Shown piece after piece: positions 1 through 10,854 of a DNA stretch of 64,000 nucleotides (positions within the stretch are counted from its first letter, which is position 1; each line of letters begins with the position of its first letter). The notes below the pieces were generated by a model, which was not told where the DNA came from, ran no database searches, and saw only the letters and a program-made list of their open reading frames with translations. The position numbers and the translations under genes were made by a program. This stretch comes from Linum tenue (taxonomy: Eukaryota > Streptophyta > Magnoliopsida > Malpighiales > Linaceae): assembly GCA_946122785.1 (NCBI GenBank), contig CAMGYJ010000002.1, forward strand, positions 54,399,703 through 54,463,702, in the 5' to 3' direction.

Positions 1-873
1 CCTTTTCAAGATACCAAATCCAAAGGTTAGAAATCAAACTTAAATCCCATAACTTCAGGAGAAAGCAACCAAATAAGCAATCTCGAGGAGTGCTGGAAAC
101 TTGGAGGGGAAAAAAAACACCTCTGCAGTTGCAATAGTCAGCCATCCAACTATGAACAGTCCACCCAGACCCAACATCATCTGCACAAGTGAGAGGGAAA
201 GAAACAGTATACAAAGTTCATATTCGAGCTTACACAAAATCATTTTCAGAAAACACGACAAGAACAATAAGAAAAATTAGATGTAAACCCTACACGTTTC
301 CTTCCAATGAGTTCTGTAATCTTTCCACCTACTATAGAACCCACCAGCCCTCCCACAATCATCATTGACCCAAAAAACGAGTACTGCACACGAATGTGAA
401 ATTGCTGTTAAGTCTATGCTTGTCTAGACTCGTAAAAGAAAAAAGAAAAGGGATACCCACCTCTTGAACTGAGAGACCCAGTTCTTCAATGATTTGGTAC
501 TCAACTGGAGAAGAGTATCCCACCTGCAGGCAGACGGACAATAGATCATTAACATTACAGCTATCAATCCAAAGCTTGAGTGGAATGGCGATCCAACAGC
601 ATCAGCACGCGCTGAATGCCCCTCACTCTCGTCTTGTCAGCATAATGACCAAGTTGGACGCCACCATTGATAAGATAGTTTCACAGAATGGAGTGGGTTA
701 CTCACAATGCATCCAGTGGATAAGCAGCCACAAGCAGCTGCCAAGATGCTGAGAAGAAGGGTTGGAGTAAAAGGGAGATCTTCTTTATCATGATCCTCAG
801 AGGGAGGAAGGAGAGGCTGTGTTCTTCCATCTTCTTGACTACTGATCTCTTCCTGTTCCTTCTTCTTCACCAT
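1..873 (-). CDS. ERD6-like sugar transporter, 5' exons (partial)
   Basis: This is a member of the major facilitator superfamily, monosaccharide transporter branch, expected in the vacuolar or plasma membrane. Four coding exons read on the minus strand: 706-873, 461-523, 294-383 and 121-180, all in phase 0 with GT-AG borders. Positions 1-120 are intron and the gene continues outside the window. Exon 1 gives an acidic cytosolic N-terminus (DGRTQPLLPPSEDHDKEDLP) followed by the first membrane helix. Exon 2 carries the GYSSP motif typical of ERD6-like proteins after helix 1. Exon 3 carries helix 2 and the loop motif GRKR (the family G-R-R/K signature). Exon 4 starts helix 3. Only about 127 residues of a roughly 480-residue family protein are visible. 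The family call rests on GYSSP, GRKR and the phase-0 exon layout. The substrate cannot be told from this part. Confidence 0.85.
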
Positions 874-965
874 TCTGGAATCAACTCAAATTGCAATAAA
901 CTCTTGTGAACAAGATTGATTTTTTTTCTGTTTCGGTGCCTAAGTTCTTGTAAGCAAACTGGTTA

Positions 966-975
966 GTATATATAT
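966..975 (-). promoter_or_regulatory. Candidate TATA box of the sugar transporter gene
   Basis: A run TATATATA lies about 95-100 bp upstream of the ATG at 873 on the minus strand. That suits a short 5' UTR. The transcription start itself is not visible. Confidence 0.45.
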
Positions 976-1978
976 GAATGTCCCTTTCTGGCAGTTGGGA
1001 GACTTGGTCCCGCAAATGGGAGTTGGGAGCCCAAGATTTCACAATCCTCAACGTGGAAAAACAGCCAATAATAGAAATATATTAACATGGAAGGAGAGGC
1101 GCTCATGTTTCACGATGCACAGCAATGTATGGCAAGTCATTATGATTACAGGACACGCATTAACGACTTCAAACCGTTTGGCTGACAGGCAGCTTTGCTT
1201 TCTTTTTTTCCTTGCGGTGACCTAGATTACAGGCCACGCATACCTTATCTGGACATCGTATATGAAATTAATGTTGACGCACTTACCAGTACCAGACAGC
1301 ACATGTATCATATTCTGGTTCAATTAGCTTCCATTTTAGTCCGTCCATTTCTTTCTTGTCTTGCAAGAAGAATTTATTGAATGGAAACCAAAAAGTTAAT
1401 GAACTTGTGCGTCCAAATTGAATCAGATTATATATAGAGTCAATTTGTCTCACTTGTCGATTTGATCTACCTAATTCTATCCAAGACGTGAACTCAATAA
1501 TATATATGCCCTCAGTTGACTAGCATTACAAATATCCAGATATAAGAAGATATAATAGCAAGAGCAGAGTACCAACCATAGGAGAGTGAGACAGAGTACA
1601 AAGCATGGCACATTAGAAGAATCCAAGAATCACAGTGCTGCCATATTCCATCAAGACTTCTAAATGGTACAGAAAGTTCAGCTACTAGTCGATAGTAGGC
1701 AATTAGCAACCATCAGCCAACTTTACCCAACATGCAGAGAAGGCCATTATACACCACACAAACAACCATATGCACTCATTCATGGAACATCTCCAGCTCT
1801 TATTAAAAAGGGAATTCAATACCATAAACAGACACATCCAAGTTCAGACAATGCAATGACAAACAGCAGAAACTGTATAGAAAACATAAACATTTAAGAT
1901 GCAAACTCGCCATAAACGCCATGAGCTGGGAGAAAAGCTTTCCTTCATATGATGCACATCATCTTCCCCACTCTTCCA
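976..1978. other. Intergenic DNA between two minus-strand genes
   Basis: This stretch holds the distal promoter of the sugar transporter (lower coordinates) and the presumed 3' UTR and terminator of the ankyrin gene (higher coordinates). Short open frames here have no recognisable domain. I see no repeat or RNA gene. Confidence 0.5.
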
Positions 1979-2497
1979 TTAGCTCTCAGAGCTATAAGAC
2001 CCTTCACCCGATGATGAGGACCCCTCACTCTGATACCTCTTCATTTCTTCATACGCCCACTCCAGACCAGCGCAGTAATGCAGCGGTGGATTGAACCTAC
2101 AGTCCTCCATGTCATCTGGCAAAAAAGCGCCATTCTCGATCAGGAATTTCACAGCTTCCATCTTCTTCTCCTTGGCAGCAATGTGGAGCGGTGTCCAGCC
2201 ACAACAAGCCCCCTTGGTCCTCGCATCAATGTTGGCGCCACGCTCCAGTAGCTCGTCCATGACATCAAGATGGCCACCTTCCGCTGCCAGGTGGAGCGGC
2301 GTCATCCCTTTCGCTTTGGGGCCCAATGCAGCCACGTTGACATCCATACCTTCGTCTAAAAGGCGCCTGACTTCCTTCACGTCACCCTTCCTTGCGCCGA
2401 CGTGAAGGGTCGTCCATCCCCTGTCGTCTCTGTCGGAACCAAGCTTGAAAGACCGCTTCTTTGAAAAGCTTCGCCTCAACAAACGTTCCTGGATCAT
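1979..2497 (-). CDS. PIA2: Phytochrome-interacting ankyrin-repeat protein (PIA2-like)
   Basis: This intronless 172-residue protein closely resembles the Arabidopsis PIA1/PIA2 family, small cytosolic/nuclear ankyrin proteins reported to bind phytochromes and affect light-regulated anthocyanin responses. A basic N-terminus (RRSFSKKRSFKLGSDRDDRG) is followed by three ankyrin repeats at about residues 27-125: GWTTLHVGARKGDVKEV, then MTPLHLAAEGGHLDVM, then WTPLHIAAKEKKMEAV. The conserved family tail follows, with FLPDDMEDCRFNPP and GLEWAYEEMKR. The C-terminus is Ser/Glu-rich and looks disordered. I chose the ATG at 2497. The frame is open for 15 codons upstream but only to a TTG, and the family starts close to the basic segment. 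Length agrees with family members of about 175 residues. The light-signalling role is inferred from homology only. Confidence 0.88.
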   Translation of the reverse strand: MIQERLLRRSFSKKRSFKLGSDRDDRGWTTLHVGARKGDVKEVRRLLDEGMDVNVAALGPKAKGMTPLHLAAEGGHLDVMDELLERGANIDARTKGACCGWTPLHIAAKEKKMEAVKFLIENGAFLPDDMEDCRFNPPLHYCAGLEWAYEEMKRYQSEGSSSSGEGSYSSES

Positions 2498-3885
2498 ACT
2501 ATTATCCCCTCCAGGCAAAGATTTCAGTTTCTCCGAAATCAATAGACAAAATATGAAATACCACTAAGACCCTATTCGAGAAAAGGGCAGGGAACGAAGA
2601 GCAAAGACGATATCTTTTCTGTCAAACTCTTGTTTACATGATTCGCTAAGGTAGAAACGAAAAGACGAGAGAAATTTAGCGAGAGGAGTGATGGGCGACG
2701 CAAAATGGGGAGAATGGATTCAAACCAGGGCCGAGAACACGGAGATTGGAGAAGGCAACAACAGCGGCGGCGGGAGGAGGATTTGAGATTAAGAACATAA
2801 TTCGATTGCTGAAGGAAGGATTATTCTAAGCTTTGTGGGAATCGGAAAAGGAATCGAAACAGGAAAAGAGAAAGATCGAACTCTCAGATGAATCCTGGCG
2901 CGAGGTGGATTGAATCTGGAGGTATCATATGGACAAGGATGAATCGGGAACGGATGGACTCCTCTGCCTCGAAACTTTGAATTCTTGATTCTTTCTACCT
3001 CTTCCTTTCCGATCGCGGAAACCAAAACCCTAATTTCGCCTGGAGAAGATAAACAAACAGACAACGATTTATGATTTCTTTTCGGCGTCCTTCTATAGTC
3101 TATACTATTAATACTATTTAATTTACTATGTGGACACAGCGGATTTAGATGGGCCGAAGGCGCGAAACTGGATCAGTGAGAAGTGGGGGAGAAATCCGAT
3201 TAGGTTGACCGAGGCCCATCATTAACCTTGTCATACATACCACACAACAACAACAAAAAAATTGGCATTATTGGTTCATAGTTCACACCAATCAAAATTA
3301 TGCATTAATCCCAAATGTAATGATTTAAACATTTTTTCTACAAAAGGAATTTTTTTATGTAAGGGTGACATAGACTATATTTTTTACCGAATGGATCTTG
3401 CATTAGGGAATCTCGCATTATGGAATCTCGCTTTCACACTTTAAATGATTCTACTATAGAGAGGGACTAAATGAAACACATTGGATCCACAATAAGACGA
3501 ATGCTTCTCACGAAAAACTATTAAAACAAAAAATCGTGCTTGAAACATATAAACAAGAAAAAAAAAATAAGAGTGAGATCAACCATCATAACAAGTTTAA
3601 CACTTGAGCCATATAAAATATACCCAAAATCCTTATCACTTCCAAACCAAACAGAGTAACAACAAGATTAGAATCAACTCATTTAATTATAGTAAAGTCC
3701 ATGGAGATTGAGCACAACAATGTCATATGTCATCTCCTAGTGATGCTCAAAGACATTCAACACAGTGAATCTCAAAACTAGGATTACATGACAGTGGACA
3801 AGGCTGTAAAATATATTGCTCCAAACTAAAGAGGGAATCGATGTAGAGAGATTGAGTACGAGAAAAGCAGACAACATAACCAAGC
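2498..3885. other. 5' region of the PIA2-like gene and intergenic DNA
   Basis: About 2550-3070 is pyrimidine/purine-skewed DNA upstream of the ankyrin gene and probably holds its 5' UTR and promoter, perhaps with a UTR intron. A 91-codon minus-strand frame at 2789-3064 has no recognisable domain and I do not call it. From 3070 to 3885 the DNA is AT-rich with nothing I can identify. Confidence 0.5.
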
Positions 3886-3893
3886 CTCAAAAC

Positions 3894-4311
3894 TAGGAAT
3901 GGCAATGGGACAGGTCCGGGACGGGTATCACGATACCCATACCTGCCCCGTGGCAGGTCGGGTAATTTATCACGGGGCGCTGGTCGGGGTAGGTCGACCC
4001 AATGGATATGCAATTTAGATGGAAATCATTAGAAATATTCATTATTTTCATTATAAGACCAAAAAATAATCATAATATGATAAAAATAGTTAAATTATTG
4101 GAGAAATTGAGATTTTCACTAATTTACAACTTTATAATAGCTACAATATGATGTGATAAAAGAAAAATCGTAAGTAATTTGACTAAAATTACATGTGATT
4201 TAGGCAAGAACGGGTTGAGAATGGGGCGGGTCAGGGCAAGTCGGGTCTATGAGAATACCCATACCTGTCCCAAAACAGGTCAAACAGGTTAGGTCGAAAT
4301 TATCATTCCTA
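3894..4311. mobile_element. hAT-type MITE, 418 bp, with 8-bp target duplication
   Basis: The element starts TAGGAATGGCAATGGG and ends in the near-complementary ATCATTCCTA. It is flanked on both sides by the direct repeat CTCAAAAC (3886-3893 and 4312-4319), the 8-bp target duplication expected for hAT elements. Inside each end are G-rich subterminal repeats (GGTCCGGGACGGGTA; GGGGCGGGTCAGGGCAAG). The AT-rich centre has no coding capacity, so it must be mobilised by a transposase made elsewhere. It belongs to the same loose family as the elements at 14951, 26383 and 49255. Confidence 0.88.
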
Positions 4312-4319
4312 CTCAAAAC

Positions 4320-5640
4320 TTCAAGGAGACACTGAGAAGCAGCCGCAGTCAACCGAAGAAGACTCTACCCTCCGCTATCTGATGACCGACAAGACGATAG
4401 AACAAACAACTAAGGGAAGCAGAGGGGGAAAGAAGATAATGGTTTCACCAAAAATGATGAACAACCCAAATTGGGTAAACAACCACCACTCAGGAATGAG
4501 GCTCCCAAGTGGCAAACTTCATATCCCAAAATGAGCAAGCGGAGAACATAAAACCTTAGATCCAAACAAAGAGAATAACTCAACTAGAGAGAAAATCAAA
4601 AAGATACATCGGTTTTAGAAGAAATAGCAAGATTGGAAAAAACTGAGAGAAAATCGTCTAATAAAAGACAAGACGAGCAGGAGAATGGGGAAGGGAAAAT
4701 GGGCTTGGGGCTATTATCAGTCACCAAAAAGTGTCGCGCGGACACCCCTGGAACAAGACTCTGAAAAGTATAGAGAAGGGAGAGGTTTTTGAAAGGTAGG
4801 AAGAGTCTCTCTTTTGCTCCATTTAAACATTTCAATCATCTGTATGTCTCTCTTTGCGATATGGTAATACATAAACGGCTAAGGTGCTTACCAAAAAAAA
4901 ATGATAGGACGTCATTACATTTTCCCCCATTTTATGATTTGAGGTTAGAAGTTGTTGATTTTTTATTTTTTTTTTATGGACAAACTTTGCATATAATACT
5001 TTATACATATAATTTTATATTTTTCACATAGACTAGTTCACGTAGTCAGACAATATGGTTAAATTATTCACACATATAAGTTAATAAATTATACCATTAA
5101 CTACGGTATCGGTAGGCAGTTGCAAAAATTCAGTTTTCAGTATATCAAGTTCTACCCGGTGGTTACCCGGTATACCGAATAATCGGAAACCACCCATAAG
5201 AGACCCTTTATCTTCTAATAATTCTCATCTCTCACCCTCTCAAAATCTCCACAAATCGTTCGAACAAATGAAATCTCTAGAAACCCTTTTTTATTCCACC
5301 AACTCTTATAACTACTACTTTTCATACTACCTTATACCTCTCCTCCTCACTTGACTTGATAGAGAAGAGATTGTTTCTTTTGCTCAAGCTAGAGATCTTT
5401 ACTCTTGAAAATCTCACATGTCGTGGCAATCTATCGTTAACTTAGGATGACTACCTCAAATCTACCCTAAGGATGGGAGTCCATATCGAGAAATTGTGTA
5501 AACGAGACAAGAATATTGCTTCCGAACCTTCACATACTACTCTCCATCCTCACTTACACTTCTTTCAGTGGTTGTCACTTCTGCTCTGGTCACGAGATAG
5601 TGTTGCAATGAACAACCAAGAGGGGAGGACAGCCGCAGTT
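4320..5640. other. Intergenic DNA, no gene seen
   Basis: The stretch is AT-rich with short spurious frames. Around 5100-5200 there is a small patch of alternating CGGT/ACCG words (GGTTACCCGGTATACCG) like that in the composite elements at 25996 and 57310, which suggests an old transposon end. Nothing else is recognisable. Confidence 0.4.
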
Positions 5641-7376
5641 CACGCTGAAAGCCAAGAGTTCACGGTCGTCTGGACCGTGAAGATGTCGCCCAGACCGTGA
5701 AGAGCCATGGTTCCAGAGAGTATTGAGCACCTCACTGGACCTCGACTAGTTCAAGGTCGCTAGACCGTGAAAACTTGTCTTGGACCGTGTAGTGCATTAA
5801 TTAAACGGTGCACTTTTGCTTGAGATCACGGTCCCTAGATAATGTTCACGACAGTGAACTGGGACCATGAAAAGTCTGCTGACTCGCTATGAAACAACAC
5901 CTAACAATGACCAAGTGTAACCAATGAAAGGGACTGCAGTATAGTGGCTCAAGTAATAAATATCGAATCCACGGGTCTCTAGAGTTACTATTACTCAGCT
6001 TCAGTTCATTATCTAGCAAACCAGATTAAGATGAAAGAACTAAAACTACTCTAGCAAACTACAGTTAAAGTTAATCTAATTACAGGTTGGGAACTCACTT
6101 AGGTATGATTCCCCCTAGCCACTAGCCAGATTAATGATTGATGATCTCTAACCTGTTTCACTTTCATTCACAATGCGGAGAATCCTTGACTAGACCTTGA
6201 GTCTCGACTAAAGGAACAAGGCCCTCTTGAGTCAATTGCCTAGAGGGACGTATCCTTCTCTAGAACAACCGATCAAGGCGTTCTGAACTAGATTCCCTCT
6301 ATCAAATGAGGTTCTCAATCGATACAAAGCATTGAATCAACCCTCGACTAAAGCAATCGATCCAATACTATCAATCTATGGTGCTCTATTGACCTAATCA
6401 GGTATTCGCTCTCATAGGATCAAAGCAGAATCAATAATCTCGACTAAAGCAGAATTGAATCAAGAAAACATGCATAGATTGAATATGAACTCAAGATTAT
6501 CAAGTAAGAGTACTCATACAATCATCCAATCAAACAAACATGGCTAGGGTTCCTCAAAACCTAAGTGAAGGGAAGTTACTCCATAGAGAAGAGAGAGGCT
6601 GCAGTAAGAATCTTCAGATGATCAGTCTTCAAGTCCGGGCTTGTTCCTCGAGCTTCCAAGGCGAAGAAATCCTCCAATTCCACTCTTAGAATGCCCTCAA
6701 ATCGCCCTCTCTTTCTATGGTTCGTCCCTTGGGTGTTTGGGATCCAAAACCCATCTCTCCCTTGCAAAACGCACAAAACAGGCTTTTAACAGTCTGCGTT
6801 CGCGATCCCCGGTCAGAATACCCGGTCGGGTATTTTGGGAACCGGTCGGGTATCAACAAAATGCTCCGGGTCACTCTTCTGGGCAAAATGGAAAATACCC
6901 GGTCGGGTATTTTTAGTACCGATCGGGTATTTTTGGTTCACGACCGGGGGGCCTTCTGATGCTGTCAAAAATCCCCTATCAGATGGTTAAAATACCGGTC
7001 AGGTATTTTGCAGTTCCGGGTCCCCTATCTTTGATTCTTCGTTTCTCCCTCGTTCGGACTCCAAATCAGGTGTCGTTTGATCCCAGACGCTCGTAGTCTC
7101 GTCCTATTTCTTTTCATGACAAGATTACATGATTATATGATCACAAACTGAGGTAGAAATCCATTCTTCTTCAGGTCATACCCGAGTTTCTTCCCCCGAG
7201 TCGCCAATTGATCTCCGATTGACTTGAAACTTGCGCCTACGCTTCACTTTATGTGCTAGGACCTGAAATGTGACAAAGGAACACAACCTAGCGTAAAATA
7301 GGCCAAATAAGCGATAATGCAAGCTTAAACGATCAAGAAACAAAGGGGAAAACATGTGCAAATATCGAGTCATCAT
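5640..7376 (+). mobile_element. LTR-retrotransposon-derived block with palindromic arrays
   Basis: There is no coding capacity. Two arrays of short palindrome-like words (TTCACGGTC/GACCGTGAA at about 5650-5890; ACCCGGTCGGGT at about 6820-7010) flank a segment with phrases common in plant Ty3/gypsy (Tat/Ogre-like) LTRs, such as ATATCGAATCCACGGG near 5960 and GGCTAGGGTTCCTCAAAACC near 6541. The block ends near 7376 with GTGCAAATATCGAGTCATCA. A related ending and the TTCACGGTC words recur at 47320-47720. I cannot fix the outer borders or a target duplication, so it may be a solo LTR or a rearranged fragment. Confidence 0.5.
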
Positions 7377-7379
7377 CTG

Positions 7380-8350
7380 CGATCTAGGTATTTAAAGAGA
7401 GTTGAGCTGAAGGAAGAAAGGGGGATCCTAGTAAGAGAATTTCTTATTTTTCAAGACTTCTAGAGAGAGAAAGTGACGAGCAAGGAAGAGGAAGGAGGCT
7501 ATGGTTTCACCCAAGCTCAAGGTTTTGGGAATTTTCACCTTCAAGGTTGATCTACGCACAAAAAGAAGAAAACATTCATCTCCAAGATGGTTTTCTCTTC
7601 TTTCCTTTGTGTATTCCTTCTACCTAGCATGGAGAAGTCCTTCATATTTCACTTGGGTGTTTGTGAACCCTAGCTAGAAACATGCGAAAGCTTGTATGAA
7701 TTGAATGATTTGTGTATGGTTGTGTTTGAATGCAAGTATATAGGTATTTTCATGGATGTTGTGTTGTGTTTTCCATTTCCAACTACTTTGCCAATTTGAC
7801 CTAGGTAGAGGAAAACCCCCTTCTTGCTAAGAGGCTTTCAAAAACTGGGTTTCCTTGGCCTTATTGAACCACATATCCAAGGCAAATTAGGGTACACCTC
7901 TTGTTATGTTTAAGCACCTTGTGTGGGTTGCGATTTAGCCGTCCGAACCTAGGTTCAAGGGTGAAGCCTTGACAACCCTTAGACGGTTGGCTAAGAGAGT
8001 TACCTAGGTAACTTGACTTGTAGTCCCTTAGCCAATTGATCAAGAGAGTAAACCCGATTCACTTGTTGTGCTTCCCTACGGTTAGCAACCACCTTTACCA
8101 AGCACTTTCATTCATTTTAACTTACCTTTATATGTAGCTGGGGGGGACAACACTCGAGTGAAGCCTTCTCAATTAGTGTTCACACTATTTACTTTTCCAA
8201 TCGCTTTAGTTTTAATCCGTAGTTTCAACCAAAAACTGTTTGCTAGATAATGTTTCAAACAATCAAAGTAGGGGTACATGGACCGGCCCGGGTTTGACTT
8301 TTAAAACATACTTGCCCTACATTGCACCTGGTTAAGGTTTATACTTGGGC
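7380..8350 (+). repeat. Uncharacterised dispersed repeat, copy 1
   Basis: This is non-coding DNA whose diverged reverse-complement partner lies at 41935-42694, continuing at 47192-47310. Shared landmarks in order: GGTATTTAAAG..GAGCTGAAG (7389), CTAGCATGGAG (7624), ACTTGGGTG and AACCCTAGCTA (about 7650-7675), GACCTAGGTAGAGGAAAA (7798), TTCCCTACGGTT (8071), GATAATGTTTCAAACAATC (8248) and ATGGACCG..CCCGGGTTT (8278). The TATA-like start followed by a long GT-rich leader suggests LTR R/U5 or the untranslated leader of a retroelement. No protein domain is present. The class is uncertain. Confidence 0.55.
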
Positions 8351-8692
8351 CTTGATTGAGATTTTTATTGTGATATTCGGGACGAGTCACCCGCTACCGA
8401 CGATCGAAGTTGCATGCTAATGTGGGAGTCTAGTGAACTGCATTGGTTTGAGGCAAGTTTGCTTGGGGACTAACAAAAAGGGTTTTGACTAGCTTTCTGA
8501 AGACGGATTTTAGTTTTTTATCCGAAAAACAAGCTAGAAGAGCCCTAGAGGGAGAAGTGACGAAGTGAGCATCCTTGGAGTTGATTTGAGACAATCTTCC
8601 ACCATTGGAGCTCGAGTTCCGTCCCTAGGACTGAAGATTGACATTCCAAAGCAGATTCTCATTGTCTACACGATAATGACTTCCTTCCACAC

Positions 8693-8696
<4 letters not shown>

Positions 8697-8733
<37 letters not shown>
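8697..8733. repeat. (CT)n microsatellite
   Basis: This is an uninterrupted CT dinucleotide run of about 37 bp, a likely length-polymorphic marker. Confidence 0.95.
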
Positions 8734-8735
<2 letters not shown>

Positions 8736-9215
8736 GGAGTAAACTTCGTTTTCAAACTCTATATTTGATGTTAGGTTCGATGTTTTTTTGAACCTTGGAT
8801 TGTGAACTCGAAGTTATATATCCAATTAATGCATTTTTCATGAGTTGCCTCAATCCTTATCAAATTCCTATAATAGGTTAAGAGAGCATCAACCATTTGA
8901 AAGTGGTGAAGCGGTTACACGAGAGCGGATCAATGCACTGCTTTGTGCTGGATTGCAATCTAGAGGGAGTCTAGTTTTCATTGCCTTGATATTTTGCTTC
9001 AATGAGGATAGTGTTCTGCTGAGCAGTTTATTGAAGAGGGCCTTGTTTAGTTTAGTTTAGTTTAGTGGCAAGGCTAATTCCGAATTCTTCTTAGTATAAA
9101 CTTTCAATGAAATGAATTATGGAGTAAACAACATTGACTTGACTAAAGACTAGAGGAAAGCATATTCGAGTGACCTTTCTCATATTTGAAAATTCGAATC
9201 AATTTACTTGCTTCC
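8734..9215. other. Intergenic DNA left of the Harbinger element
   Basis: No convincing gene is present. A short GTTTA tandem run lies at about 9045-9064. A 71-codon frame at 8845-9060 opens on TTG and has no domain. Confidence 0.4.
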
Positions 9216-9492
9216 TTAGGGCCCGTTTAGTATCATTTTGTTGTTGTTGTGGTTGCAGTGGTGTTTTGTAAACAGATGTACAACCACAACAGGAAAAAAA
9301 CAGAAAACAAAAACCTGTTTAGTTGATAAATCTGATAAATCATGAAAACTGAAAACAAGAAACAAAAACGCGTTTAGCTACTACTATAAGAACTAAAAAC
9401 CAGGAAAAAGAGATATGTCCTCAATATTAAGCAAAGTCTCACAAAATTCAATTTGTCTAACATCTTTCATGTTCCTTACATAAAAAATAATA

Positions 9493-10663
9493 CTAAACAT
9501 GATTATCACTCCATAACTGGTTAGCAATGGCATCACGCTTCTCGGTCATCTCACGTGTTGCTGCATAGCTGACGTTGAACTCAGTGAGTGGTAGTTCAAC
9601 CCCAGAAGTCGAACCTTCTTCATCTTCATAATTTTCATATTCATGAAATAGTTTATCATCTTCGGCATGAATCTTGATGAAATTATGTAAGGCGCAACAA
9701 GCAATGACAATACTTGTTTGCTTCCTCAAGCTATACGACCGCATGAACTTTAGAATCGGAAACCTTGCCTTTAAAACTCCGAAGCAACGCTCAATCACAT
9801 TACGCAGACTTGAATGCCGGAAGTTGAATAATTCTTTACGCCCTCTTGGTCCGCCTCTACGCCTCATCTCTTGAAAATGACGGGTAGCTCCTCGAAATGG
9901 TGCTAGAAATCCAGGGATATTTTGAAATCCAGAGTCCACAAGATAATATTTACCTAAATGAATATGTTTGAAAATAAACCAATAAGATCTCATTATCACT
10001 CATATTGTATTAATAAATGAATGAAATGTAGATATCATACCTTTTGGTGGCATTGGAAAATCATTATCTGGATTTGCAATTGTCTCCATTAGTATTCTAG
10101 CATCATTCGCAGTGCCTTCCCATCCTGCTATTACATAAGTAAATAGCATATCAAAAGAGCAAACACACAAAACATTTTGTGTTGTTTTTGCTTTTCGTCC
10201 TCGATAAGGGATTTGGAACCACACCCATATCTGGTGGTTTAATGAGCCTTACTGCAATTTTATTGACTGCTTTCAACACTATGCCAAAGTACTTTGATAT
10301 AGTGGCTGTGGAATGTTGGAACCTTTCTGCGCCATCTCTAGTGGTCCATGAGTGTCCAACAACTTTCATGAATATTGCAACTTGTTCTTCAACTGTCACA
10401 TTCTTTGTTGATTCCAACCCTCCATATCGTTTTAGTTCCTCACATAGAGAAACAAATGTCCTTTTATCCATCCTTAACTGCTCATATATTCGAATTGGAT
10501 GCCCACGGAGAATCTCTTGCACCCAATCATGTCCTCTCTTATCTGATGTTCTACAAGGAGTTTTAGAAGACGACTTCCTCCTCTCCTCCTCCATCAATGC
10601 TAGCATTATTACTACTAATTTATCGTCATCAGAGTCTGATGATGAATCTGAAAAAGTAGCCAT
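9493..10663 (-). pseudogene. Harbinger transposase, internally deleted and frameshifted
   Basis: The N-terminal part (from 10663) has the usual acidic start, WVQEILRGHPIRIYEQLRM, and the helix-turn-helix-like region ending at VNKIAVRLIKPPDM. Family members then have about 30-40 residues containing the first catalytic Asp (motif GAIDGTH). Here these are missing and the frame shifts near 10215-10225, resuming as IPYRGRKAKTTQNVLCVCSF and YVIAGWEGTANDARI. A GT-AG intron (9954-10040) follows, and exon 9493-9953 carries the second Asp (GKYYLVDSGFQ) and the catalytic Glu (VIERCFGVLKARFPIL). The DDE triad is therefore incomplete and the protein cannot be active. What remains reads well, so the damage is fairly recent. 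Confidence 0.9.
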
Positions 10664-10854
10664 TTATCTGTGTATACAAAGTAAAGTAATGAACATCCAT
10701 ATAAAAAACATCACAACACATTCATTACACATCATAATCAAATCCAACATTCATACAAATATTCATTACAAACCAACTTCAAACCAAATGATAACACTCC
10801 AAAATAGTACAGAACGAGAGAGTTTTAAACATAACAAAACAGTCAAAGCATCCA

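Noticed and set aside
2540..2542. Upstream TTG as start of the PIA2-like protein
   Set aside because: Not an ATG, and the family begins near the Met at 2497.
8845..9060. 71-codon frame before the Harbinger element
   Set aside because: Opens on TTG, no domain, no splice neighbours.
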